This document shows, in pieces, positions 51,201 through 61,300 of a stretch of DNA of 64,000 bases. The stretch is from positions 9,586,705 through 9,650,704 of the forward strand of contig NC_052119.1 in the NCBI RefSeq assembly GCF_012273895.1, in the 5' to 3' direction. The notes below the pieces were generated by a model. It was not told the origin of the DNA, did not search any database, and saw nothing but the letters and a program-made list of their open reading frames with translations. A program made the position numbers and the translations under genes. The stretch comes from Zerene cesonia (Eukaryota > Arthropoda > Insecta > Lepidoptera > Pieridae). The first letter of the stretch is position 1; the number at the start of each line of letters is the position of its first letter.

Positions 51201-53564
51201 TTATTAATCTTATATTACTAATATTATAAATATAATATGAAAATTTGTGTGTGTGTGTTTGTTGCTCTTTCACGCAAAAACTACTGAACCGATTGCAATG
51301 AAATTTGGTACGTAGATAGCTAGACCGCTGGAATAACATAAAGGCTACTTTTTATCCCGATATTCCTACGGGTTACCGACTTACGCGGGTGAAACCGCGA
51401 GGCGCAGCTAGTCATGTTATATTTACAAAACGACTAACGTTATTCTTGGTTTTTCGCGCAACTGTGGTCCATAACAACTTAATTTGTAACATAATATATT
51501 ACATAGGGTATCCTAATACCTATTTAGAAAGGTCGGCGATCATAATTCCATTTGTATGTAGCGTTAGTGTGCTCTACCACAGGATGCTTTATGTGTAATG
51601 CAAGTTCGTTTCGGTTCGTGCTAGAGTATTTTATATCTATGATTTCAGTGGATACTTTAGGATTCTTCCTTCTTTAATATAACACAGCTGAATGGTACGG
51701 TCATATGACCACAATTGGATTGCAAAATACTGCATCATTCTTAACAATTTTACTGTGTGCAAATTGTTTGGAGAAATAATTATCTGGTCTTACTTATAGT
51801 GTTAACAGCGTTAATAGTGTTAAGACAATGTACAAACTAGTTTACTTATTAAAGTGACCGGCATTGTTATCTACACAACGATGTTATAAGAGAGCTAAAC
51901 ACAGCGCGCGGCGGCCGGTGCACACCTCGCCACAATCTACGACTTAAGGTTTAAGTGAGGATAACACGTATCAGATTGTCTATCACACAACACACACGTG
52001 ATTGCTGACCAAACCTTTTTTTACTGCACAAAAAAGGTGTTAATGACTGCCGTTGGCCTTATTTTAACACAATTTATTTGTAGGTTTATCATAATCAGCC
52101 TACGTTCGTACCTTTTCCGTGAGGGTTTGGGACATTATCTACAACACTTCGACTCCGAATTCAGAATATATACTGTAAAATTTTGATTTTAGCTTATTCC
52201 TGTTTCCTCTCGATGTATTCCTTTGTCCATCGGAGCAGTGATGTTGTAGGTCATGTGCAGTTAAATTACAAATTCAATTTAATGTTGTATGATCCTCTAG
52301 TTTCGAATTATTTGTATTGATTACTGGAGAGGCATTCGTCACCATGATATTCTTGGTAAAATGTCATATTTAAAATTTAATGCTGTAGGGGAGTATGCAA
52401 TGACAATATTAATATTTATTTTAGGTATTGTTTACGCTCTTAGTAACAAATGATGAATCAGCACGTAACAATAGAAATTATCGTTTATTTGTTTTCTTTC
52501 TTCTAACAGTCTTTAACATACGTATGTTCTTCATAATTAAAAACCTTAACCGTTAATAAATAACCTTGTTGATATTTAAATAGGTTATACATTAGTGTGG
52601 TACTTTTGACTTACCATGATGGTTATGTGATTAAATTATGGTAGCGTCACTGAAGTAGCGGACTGTCATATTTATGTATTTAAATCATTGACATGCAATT
52701 TAACTCTGTCATTTTAGTAATAATAATCTTGTATGACAATCATAATTGTTCATTTGATTTTGATTCCATTGCAGGAGAAAGCACCATCATTACCACCATA
52801 CCATTTTACTGAATCCTTATAGAGGCTTCACTATTGCGAATTAAAATAATATTATCACTCTACCTTTTGCAAAGCTCTATATATGAATAGAGCTCCAATA
52901 AGGGGTAAGAATAAAAGATTTATGTGCTTGATTCCTGATATATGGCGTGTTATAAGAAACTGACACTGCCACTCGAATCGAATCCCTAACTCACGAAACA
53001 TGGGACAAGGCCGCTACCTGCCGACCCGCGCCACTATGATCATTTGCTGTGTCTATATTTCACACAACACGGAACGATGAATAAAAACTGAGACTTGTTT
53101 ATGTTTAAGAAAGAAATAGAAAGTTACCTTGATCACAAAATATTTGAAAGCCAGCTAATTGCTTAAATAAGGATAAGTAAATGATTTTGAGGTGAAAGGT
53201 AGCGAGAGATTTTCATTGACATTTTTAATAATATTTTAATCAATCAAATTATTTGGATGAATATTTTAAAAGTCTATTTTAAAAGTCGAGCAAGCAATAA
53301 TTTATCCTCATCGCATGCTTTGTGTTGTGTTTCACAGACAATAATTGTGTTTCGGCTGGAACCCATTACCTTGTCGAGATACGGCCAGACTCCCGTGAGC
53401 ACAATGCTGAAGCCGAGGGACATCTGGAACATGGTGAAATATATCACGTAGATGCTGCGCCAGCGCTCCCGTTGCTGCTGCGCCGTCTCCAGAGCGTCCC
53501 CCGCGCCGTCTGCCGCCTCATCCTGGCCCTGCCGCCGACCCATCACGCCTTTCAACCACTCCAT
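45259..53564 (-). CDS. MFSD8: MFSD8/CLN7 lysosomal major-facilitator protein (511 aa)
   Basis: Orthologue of MFSD8 (CLN7), a 12-helix lysosomal membrane protein whose human loss causes a neuronal ceroid lipofuscinosis. It is reported to act as a lysosomal chloride channel. Exons: 53370-53564, 47791-48034, 47182-47508, 46786-47032, 45938-46187, 45259-45531 (1536 nt, 511 codons plus stop; human is 518). Start ATG 53564 (MEWLKG); the GTG 33 bp upstream is in frame but not preferred. Family blocks: RWRSIYVIYFTMF and GVWPYLDK (aa 34-65); SPLGQLVASPLLGLW; NVAVARSYLSAATRE; GFVVGPALQ; LETLATPLTMDQF; CLTSRGLTLPQF; LGPRPQGVWMGVLTG (aa 423-437). The tail is proline-rich. Exons are very GC-rich. Intron 1 (5.3 kb) carries Helitrons. 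A minus-strand AATAAA at 44978-44983 is a possible poly(A) signal. Confidence 0.95.
46336..46425 (+). repeat. LINE-like 3' tail fragment
   Basis: AAAGAACTCTGTCGAATTAA then GATAATATCC and AAGTTCTATTTGGTGTGAAT followed by ATAAA repeats. The same block occurs at 60262-60352. It looks like the tail of a non-LTR retrotransposon, in intron 4 of MFSD8. Confidence 0.6.
46635..46722. repeat. 16-bp perfect inverted repeat in MFSD8 intron
   Basis: TCGCAGGCAAATTGTA at 46635-46650 and its exact reverse complement at 46707-46722, separated by 56 bases. The inner sequence also shows partial pairing (ATGC, GTTT-TAAG). It may be a miniature transposon or structured intronic RNA; no clear target duplication. 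Confidence 0.75.
48105..48294 (+). mobile_element. Helitron-like remnant in MFSD8 intron 1
   Basis: Contains AAGTCGCTTTCTCTGTCTGT and ends near AAAGCCGCGGGCAAAAGTTAG, a decayed Lep1 3' end. Non-coding. Confidence 0.55.
48985..49509 (+). mobile_element. Helitron-like element with an open frame
   Basis: It has GTCTGTCTGTCTG near the start and ends GCGCGCACCCGCTAG before a T (49509), the usual Helitron end. A 152-codon open frame (48990-49448) lies in it but shows no domain, no GC-rich coding bias like neighbouring exons, and no splice context. I treat it as chance or the decayed cargo of the element. The 5' boundary is uncertain. Confidence 0.5.
49520..51200. other. MFSD8 intron 1, AT-rich stretch
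   Basis: Nothing recognised apart from a moderately GC-rich block at about 50380-50530 without family resemblance. Confidence 0.4.
51208..51411 (+). mobile_element. Complete short Helitron, 204 bp
   Basis: The 5' end TCTTATATTACTAATATTAT follows an A; the 3' end GAGGCGCAGCTAG precedes a T. It contains a GT run and TTTATCCCGATATTCCTACG, shared with 14431-15548 and 19775-20076. It is in MFSD8 intron 1. Confidence 0.8.
51420..53250. other. MFSD8 intron 1, AT-rich stretch
   Basis: No exon or repeat family recognised. A small CpG-rich patch lies at 51903-51930. Confidence 0.4.
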
Positions 53565-54094
53565 AATCTCGACTCGATCTAAACGGCCTTCGACCACTCG
53601 TTATCGCTCGCACCGTCCGCTGTCAGCTGTACTCGTCCGCGGAGAGCGAGGGTAGTGAACCCCGCATTGTTGTCTCCTTTGCAAGAGTTATCGTCCTGAC
53701 ATCGCCGTGAACAAAGAAACTGAACGCGCTCACGCGGCGACGAGCGCTCCACGCGACACATGCACAGTGACTGTTTGTTTGTTGGCATCGTTTTAGCCTA
53801 CTTACTTACTTCACCTCCTCAACTGTTACGACATTTCATTAGCATTTCGAACCCAATTTTGTAAATCGTTCTTTTAATGAATCTGCTAATGCTTTCTAAA
53901 GGAATGACCAGAATGTACCTTTTATCATAAAATTTCTTTTAAATTCTACATTATACAACCGCAGCGTACACTGTTGTCGTACTTTATATAATACTCCTTA
54001 CGTAGTAATGTATGCAATAATGTAAGACAAAAACATTAATATTCTTATTGAAAAGATTATGCAATTTGTAATATTTTTTGATTCATCATTTCAG

Positions 54095-54480
54095 GACTTC
54101 TCATCGTGCAATGGGGGAGACAGACCCGAATCCTTTTCCTTACCCTCACAGTCCATCACTTTATTCCCTTCGTTAATTTCTTCCTTTTCCTTAATCGACA
54201 AAAGTGAACAACGCATTAGAAATATTCATGTGTGATCACTTGGCCGGTGATGATCGGTTTGCAATCAACAAACAGATGTTTAAAAAAACGAAGTCAATGA
54301 GCTCATGTGTAAAATTTGGTCTCAAATGTCATTAAAAAAATATGACTACTAGGAAATTCTTTTGACATTTAAGTAACAGTTTATATTAATTTTGAAATTT
54401 TGCTACGGTGTGGCAAATAGCTAAGTGTTCGAATCTCGCCTCGTGATCGTTTTTTTTTTCTATTCTTAAAAAAATCTCAT
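54095..54480 (+). repeat. Diverged SINE fragments between MFSD8 and the next gene
   Basis: 54095-54300 resembles the 26446-26790 family (ATGGGGGAGACAGACCCGAA; TTTTCCTTACCCTC; GATCACTTGGCCGGTGATGATCGGTTTGC). 54400-54480 has a B-box-like GTTCGAATCTCGCCTCGTGA. Both lie in the 1.5-kb spacer between divergent genes. Confidence 0.5.
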
Positions 54481-55048
54481 TTATTAAGCATTTCCATATC
54501 AGTTTAGTTAATTAGTTTTATTTTTACTAAAATTTTCATTGTCCTACGTGGGATTTACGCTTAGTCTACAACTCGCCATTTGTGCAAAAAATATTTCTTA
54601 AATTTTCTGTATTAAAAGTACTAGGTACTTCTTCAATCGTTGCAGGAAAACATTGTAAGAAAACAGACATTTATATGAACGTTAAGGTACCACGAACAAT
54701 CCGAATTTTCTAATGTTAAGGATTACGGAACTCTGTTTCGATGCTCTGTTTGATTATTGTAGTAATTTTATCTAGTTTACCGTATAATAATTTAGCTAGC
54801 TAGCTTAGCTCTATACAGCAATACTCGACGGTCAATTTTAATGACTATTCTCGTTGCTTTTTTTATGTATCTATAGTTTAGACTTCAGTTTGACACTACA
54901 TATTAATCTGTGGCACTGACATGACATAAGATTGGGCAGTGTGCAATTACGATCGACAAAAACATTTATTGATTCTGAAAATTTGAGACTAAAGCTCTCT
55001 TGTTACTTCTTCACGTTAAACGCATACACTTCTATAAAAGAATTAATC

Positions 55049-56684
55049 ATGGCTCTTCCTCGCGTGCTCGCCTCTCGCCTCATGCAACAAACAGGTAAAT
55101 TATTTTTTTTCCAAATTTCATATTTGAATTTCGAATATTATATAAAAAGGACAGCTTATTTATTACAATTCTCTTGTTCAAACCTTTTTTACAGAACAGT
55201 ACTGAGTATAGATAAATAAACAGTAACAATTATTTTTCTTTAAATATATCGTTACATAACAATATAACCTTAAAATGGTAAAGATAAATAACATGAAATA
55301 GATTCAGTGTACTATATCCTCTTCGTTAGGTTATATAATGAAACAATGTTTTGTAATAGTGTCCAATATTATTATTGGTATTGTTAATAGCAACTAACAT
55401 AAGAACTTACATTTTGATTAAACAGTAATAGACAAAGACATGCTTTTCTCAATTTATCATCGAATGAGAATAATTATTTTTACCAAAAAACTGAACCTTC
55501 AAATTATCAGAACTGAACATAGAGCCACCAGCTTTCAAATAAAAAAAGAATCATCAAAATCGGTTCTCCCAGTAAAAAGTATTGTGGTAACAAACACAGT
55601 TGACTTGAGAATCTTCACTTTTTTGAATCGGTAAAAAATACAAATGAAGGTGTAACAGTATAAAATCAAAGTGTTGTGATAGTCTTTCAGAAATATTTTA
55701 CTTTTTATTACATACCTTATTTATACTTTTTATGTGAAGTTTTTATTATGTCTGATATACATACTAAAGTTATTTATCTTAGTTTCTTTCAGTTCTTTGA
55801 TAAGATGAATTAAGATGTAAGATAAATTGATAATAATTTATTGTTATTAAATACTAGCTGCGCCCCGCGGTTTCACTCTCGTAAGTCTGTATCCCGTAGG
55901 AATATCAGGATAAAAGCTATTTACGTACCAAATTTCATTGCAATTGGTTCAATAGTTTTTGCGTGAATGAGCAACAAACACACACACATCCTTACAAACT
56001 TTTGCATTTATAATATTAGTAGGAAGTAGGATATATAAATTTCTATCAATATTGAAGACACACTTGTTGCTATTGTGTTATTTGAGGTTTGAAAAATGTC
56101 ATAAAAATCAATTGTATTTGAAAGTGTTCAATCATTTTTAAACATCTACACATAGAAACAGACCTACCTAAATGTTTATGATTTAATTGTGAAATGAAAA
56201 ATTTTGTTATATTATTTCAGTGCGACGCTACCACGGAGACCACTCCTTCAAGCCACCCTCGATGGACGAGCTGCCTGTCCCCCGCGGCTCCTGGCAGGCC
56301 AAGTATGATGCTGACCAGAGGAAATACAACTCTATCCTTGCCTTTGGCATAGTGTTCACTGTATTCTCCATTAGTCTTGTAAGTAATTAATTAAATTGTA
56401 ATTCATTATAAATCAATAGCTTTCCTTGCATAGACTTTGTACTTTGCTACCCCTGTATTGCTATATGAGCTTACCAAAGTGCTACTTTAAGTCTAATTAA
56501 ATGAATAAATGTTTGGGTTTGCCCTGTTGCATTAGTTGCCAAGTCATTGTATGTCTAAACATACAGAATCGGCTGTGCAACATTTATAAGTTTTGATTCA
56601 ACCATAACATATTCAATTCTATTTCAGGCTAAGGGCTCCGGTCTCCTGTACCTGAACTACGCTCCTCCCAAGTCCATTGATTAA
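55049..56684 (+). CDS. Small prag01-type (deltamethrin-resistance domain) protein, 86 aa
   Basis: Three exons, 55049-55094, 56221-56378 and 56628-56684, join in frame to 86 codons plus TAA. The first 20 residues (MALPRVLASRLMQQTVRRYH) are basic, lack acidic residues and resemble a mitochondrial presequence. The middle has MDELPVPRGSWQAKYDADQ, then a single membrane segment (about aa 51-67), and the tail GSGLLYLNYAPP. The order LPVP-GSW, membrane segment, GLLYLNYxPP matches my memory of the Deltameth_res family (PF16020). The biochemical role is not known to me; small size, presequence and single helix suggest an inner-membrane respiratory-complex subunit. It is head-to-head with MFSD8, whose start is 1.5 kb away. 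A Helitron lies in intron 1. Confidence 0.8.
55854..56031 (-). mobile_element. Short Helitron in intron 1 of the prag01-type gene
   Basis: Minus-strand start TCCTACTTCCTACTAATATT (56031) and end GCGCAGCTAG (55854), inserted between A and T. It is the opposite orientation to its sister copy at 51208-51411. Confidence 0.78.
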
Positions 56685-56719
56685 ACAGTTTGCACACACA
56701 TTATGTTTATTGCTAGTGA

Positions 56720-56725
56720 AATAAA
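56720..56725 (+). terminator. Poly(A) signal of the prag01-type gene
   Basis: AATAAA 36 bases after the stop codon, followed by a GTGTTTTATTT-type T/G-rich stretch at 56743. This gives a short, typical 3' UTR. Confidence 0.75.
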
Positions 56726-57156
56726 ACTATAGTATTAAAATATGTGTTTTATTTAAAAAACATATTATATATATAAGTCTTTATATGCCCTTACACTACC
56801 TATTTGAAAAATAATTTAATATCCCTATATCTACATCAAGGGCTGTATGACTCATCTGTATAAACATTTTCAGTCATATTTTTAACACCTCTTTTTTTCA
56901 ATATAATAGTAGTGAAGAGAAACCTTCTTCTCCATGTATACTAGATTTGATTTTTATTGAGACTGCCATATATATTACCCATAAATATAAGAGCATGTTG
57001 GTTATGTTGCATTGTTTAGAATTGGCAGTATGCAAGCATGTATCTGTCTTTGGATCACATGAAATACTATTGTATACAAAATAATATTCCACCTCTTGAA
57101 CAGGAATTGAATGATGAGTGTGAAACAGACTAGTCTTTCTCTAAGTGGGTGACAAT

Positions 57157-57838
57157 TAGAGATGCCACGAATAGTTGATTGGCCGAATACCGAATACCGA
57201 ATATTCGGCAACGCTGTCGGCCGAAGCGCCGAATATTCGGCCACCGAATATTCGGCGCATAGAAAATACATGCTTGTCGGGGGCGCGTTCGATGGAATAA
57301 GACAAGTAAAAACCTGAGAAATTTAAGTAGAAACCTGTTTTCCTCGTTGCGTTGGCGCGGTAGGAGATCGATGGCTATTTGTTTCAATTCAATTGCGAGT
57401 AAATCACGTCAAGGATTGTCGCCTAGATAGGAAGGCCGATCCTTACAAGTGGTGGTTAGCAGACGAAAAACAATACCCAAACCTTTCGAAGTTTGCTAAA
57501 GTGTATCTTTCTTCTCCTGGAAGTAGCGTGTATAGTGAGAGGTTATTTTCTGAGGCTGGTATCATTTACGATGAAAAGCGTAGTCGTTTGCTACCAATAA
57601 ATGCTAAAAAGCTTGTTTTTATCCGTCACAACTTACCAATGATCAATTTTAATTACTAAAGAGTTGTAATTTGGAAATAAATAGATAATTTTGAGTAATA
57701 TGATGTGTCTTTTTTTCATTGATTTGCTATTCGGTATTCGGCCGAATAGTACGTATTATTCGGCCGAATACCGAATAGCTTAAAAGTGGCCGAATAGGCC
57801 GAATACCGAATAGCTGCCGAATATTCGTGGCATCTCTA
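57157..57838 (+). mobile_element. hAT transposon deletion derivative, 682 bp
   Basis: Perfect 17-bp terminal inverted repeats (TAGAGATGCCACGAATA at 57157-57173, its complement at 57822-57838) flanked by a perfect 8-bp target duplication GTGACAAT (57149-57156 and 57839-57846). Subterminal CCGAATA/CGAATATTCGG repeats crowd both ends. This is the structure of hAT-superfamily elements. The interior keeps only the C-terminal part of the transposase. It is inserted between two convergent genes. The intact ends and duplication suggest it could be mobilised by transposase supplied in trans. Confidence 0.93.
57393..57659 (+). pseudogene. hAT transposase C-terminal (dimerisation) remnant
   Basis: An 88-codon open stretch. 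WWLADEKQYPNLSKFAKVYL, SSVYSERLFSEAG and RSRLLPINAKKLVFIRHNL are the classic hAT C-terminal dimerisation region. The zinc-finger and catalytic parts are absent because of the internal deletion, so it cannot encode an active transposase. The ATG at the start is unlikely to be the original one. Confidence 0.9.
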
Positions 57839-58055
57839 GTGACAATACCCCTTAAGGACACTTAAAAGAAATTTTAAAATGTCCAGAAATGAAAGTCTGT
57901 TTACTCCTAATTAACATTAATTCTAGTAAAAAATATGATGTAACATGAAATTACACAAGAAATCAATGTCAAAAAGTCTCATCGCTTGTTGCGCACACTG
58001 AACTGCAACTATGCTCAAATGACACATCCCACTTTAGAAATGAATAGAAGTTTAG

Positions 58056-58118
58056 TGCAGTATCGTGTGAGGTGTGAGGTGTGGTGTGTGGTGTGGTATG
58101 TGGTGTGCGGTGTGGTGT
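58056..58118. repeat. G/T-rich minisatellite beside a gap
   Basis: Imperfect GTGTGGT units running into the 206-N gap. This repeat probably caused the assembly break. Confidence 0.7.
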
Positions 58119-58324
58119 NNNNNNNNNNNNNNNNNNNNNNNNNNNNNNNNNNNNNNNNNNNNNNNNNNNNNNNNNNNNNNNNNNNNNNNNNNNNNNNNNN
58201 NNNNNNNNNNNNNNNNNNNNNNNNNNNNNNNNNNNNNNNNNNNNNNNNNNNNNNNNNNNNNNNNNNNNNNNNNNNNNNNNNNNNNNNNNNNNNNNNNNNN
58301 NNNNNNNNNNNNNNNNNNNNNNNN
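58119..58324. other. Gap of 206 N covering the EXOC1 stop
   Basis: Unlike the other gaps it is not a round number, so its size may be estimated from linking reads. The last EXOC1 codons (about 15 residues by comparison with the human protein) and stop must lie in it. Confidence 0.85.
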
Positions 58325-61300
58325 TCCTGCGTGCTGAGCGGCAGCGCCAGCCCCGCGCCCGGGTAGCACGCCGCTATGCGCGCCTGCAACATACAGCTGC
58401 TTAGTAAAAAAAATCGGATAAATAACAATGTAATTCAGTGAGAAATAATTGTAGAATATGTAGTTTATTAATGGTTGAGTAATGTATTAAGGACTATTCT
58501 GCATGGTTTTAGCTTCTCTTTGCTGCGATAAATTGTACAAAGGGGGAGAGGGTGCTGGGGGGTGTGGGGGGTGCGGCACCTGCAGCGCGACGTGCTGCGC
58601 GATGAACTCTTCCTGCATGGCGCGCCACACCACCTGCAGCAGCCCGCCCTCCTCGCTCAGGTGCTTCTCCACCGTGCGGTACAGCCGGTGGAGCGACTTG
58701 CGCACTGCGGGACAGGATCAGATTGTGTCAACATTACCATAACCGTAAGCTAATGTTGCAGCGCAATAATCATTTCTTTACAATAACAATGTTTACCAAA
58801 AAATTTAACCGCCTCCAAATTGTGAGAACTGAGCAAATTTAAATGGGAGTCGAGTAAAACAATCAAAAAATAAAAATGCGGCACTGACCCTCGTGCGCGG
58901 GGTAGAGCGCGAGCAGCTTGCGCAGCTGGTGCTTGCTGAAGGCGGCGCGGTAGCACACCTCCTCCTCGCGCGCGCCCGCCGCCACCGCCTCCGACACGCC
59001 CTGCACACGCGCGCACTTACACTCAACGCAGCCACGACGGAACGTGAATCGTTCATTGCGCAAGTAATTACTTAATTAATTAAATTCTTATTTGGAAAAA
59101 AGTCGGCAAAAGCGATTCAATAATAATGTACAAAGGGACGCACCTCGAAGAACTGCGCGATCTTGTCGAGCGGGCGGCCGAAGTAGTGCGTGACGTAGTG
59201 GCGCAGCGCGGCGGCGTAGCGCGCGCGCGCGTCGCGCCGCAGCGCGTCCAGCGCGGCCACGCGCAGCGCGCTCACGGCGCCGTGCAGCCGGTGGAAGTTC
59301 TCCAGCTGCAGCACGGCGCGCGGCGTGCGCGGGTGCTCCGCCTGCGCGATGGCGCGCACCATGCCCGTGCACAGCGACAGGTACCTGCGTGCACTTGCCC
59401 CGCTACCGAACTCGTTCGCTCTAACCGGTTAACGGGTTAACGGGTTAGCGGCGAGGTATCGCTAGCGACCATAAAGTCACAAGTCAAATATCACGCTAAT
59501 ATATTTCTATCAAAATATCATATTAGCGAGGACAAATCTATTAGCCGAAACCCCTTTCATTTGTGCACTCCGTCCAATTAACGAATTACACAATAAAATA
59601 GATGTGTTTTCTTGTGCTTAGTGTGAATTTTCAAAGGTACTATTATATAATCTTTGCTATTGTTATAAATATAATTAAAATAAAATCTTACAAAAGTTCT
59701 GTTCAATCTGTGCCAGATTATATATGCAGCTACATTGTAATCAAAACAAAAAAAAAGGAAACCGTATGAAGTACTGGTATAATTGAATTATTGTTGTATG
59801 TATGCACACACCGTACAAATCGTTATATTATAATAACTAAATTTAGTTAAAATATGAAACTCAAGGTCTATTTGTGCTTTATATTATGTAGTACTCTTTG
59901 TAAGGGGTTGTCCATTAATCACGTGATCTTTTTTTAGCATTTTTTAACCCCCCCTCCCCCATTGGTGATACGTAGTGAGGTTTAAGACCACCCCCCCTCC
60001 CCCTTTTCAACATCACGTGTATTTTTAGTACCTACAACGAATCTTAAAATTTTCTGAATATTATCTTAATTTAAATACAGGTATAAACTATTATCTTATT
60101 TTATTCTGAAATTAAGGACCATAATAAAAATGTCTACACCAGGTTGCAAGTTTTTTTTTTAAAATCGCGCGTTAACAACCCCTAAATAATAATGACTGTC
60201 TGTTTAAAAATAAGCAAAGTTTTGTTTCTTTTGTATGATATAGTTTTTTAGTTTTGTTTTCCTTTTTAATAAAAGAACTCTATCGAATTAGGATAATATC
60301 CTGTAATGGTAGCAAGTTCTATTTGGGGTGAATAAATAAATAAAAAAAATTATGTAAGAGTCCAGCATGCTTCCACACGAGTTGGGTTAGCGAGCATTTT
60401 TTCAGTTGGGGAAGTAGCACACCCTCACAGATAACCGGCGTGAAATAGTCGCATGCTACTGTCTCCTTCGGTGGCTAGAGGAGCCGGAGGCCCGATTTTT
60501 CCTCACGCTTCCCAATCCATTCCTGCTTTTCAATCGTTGTTCCTTTTTCTTCTTTCACATAAAACTCGGGCAGCGCATTCGCAGAGGAAATGCATTATTC
60601 ATGGGCGATGAAGATCGCTTACCATCAGGCGAACCACCAGCTCAGTTGCCCGCTGTGACATAAAACAAAGTTAGTTATTAAACAATACAATTGTTAATCC
60701 GACGGAGCCGCCGACTCACCAGCGGTCGAGGTCGGCGCGCCGGCCGCCCGCGAAGATCGCCTCGCACACCGAGCTCATCTCCTCCAGCTCGGGGATGAAG
60801 CTGAAGATGCCGCACTTGGGCTTGCGGGCGGCCTGCCACAGACCATTCATCAAATTGTGACTTCATTTTTGCAAATTTTTGAGATAAAAAAATGTATATT
60901 TTTTTATGTATAGGCTTGAATTTTTCATCTAACGTTGAATTCAAAGAAATTCAACTTCAACGTTACATGTAAAATTAAAGCTTCGGGAAAAGAGCATTCT
61001 TTTTTTGTATAAATAAAAGTTCAGTATACTATAACAAATAATATGAGCTATTGTGAGCGAGATGAAGGTGTACCTGCTTGACCGCGTCCGGCAAGGCGGC
61101 GAGGCGGTCGGCCACGGCGCGGTCGGCGCCGCGCTTGGCCGCCACCGCCACGCTCGCCAGCGCCAGCCGCGACCAGCGCCCCTCGCCGGCGCCCTGCGCC
61201 CCCGCGCCCTGCACCCCCGCGCCCGGCGCCCCCGCGCCTTCCGCCTCTGCGCCGTCTCGAGACTCGCCCAGCACGCGCTTGCTCACGCACGCCAGCGCGC

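Noticed and set aside
53564..53597. Upstream in-frame GTG as MFSD8 start
   Set aside because: Non-ATG, no conserved residues before MEWLKG, and an ATG is available 33 bp downstream.
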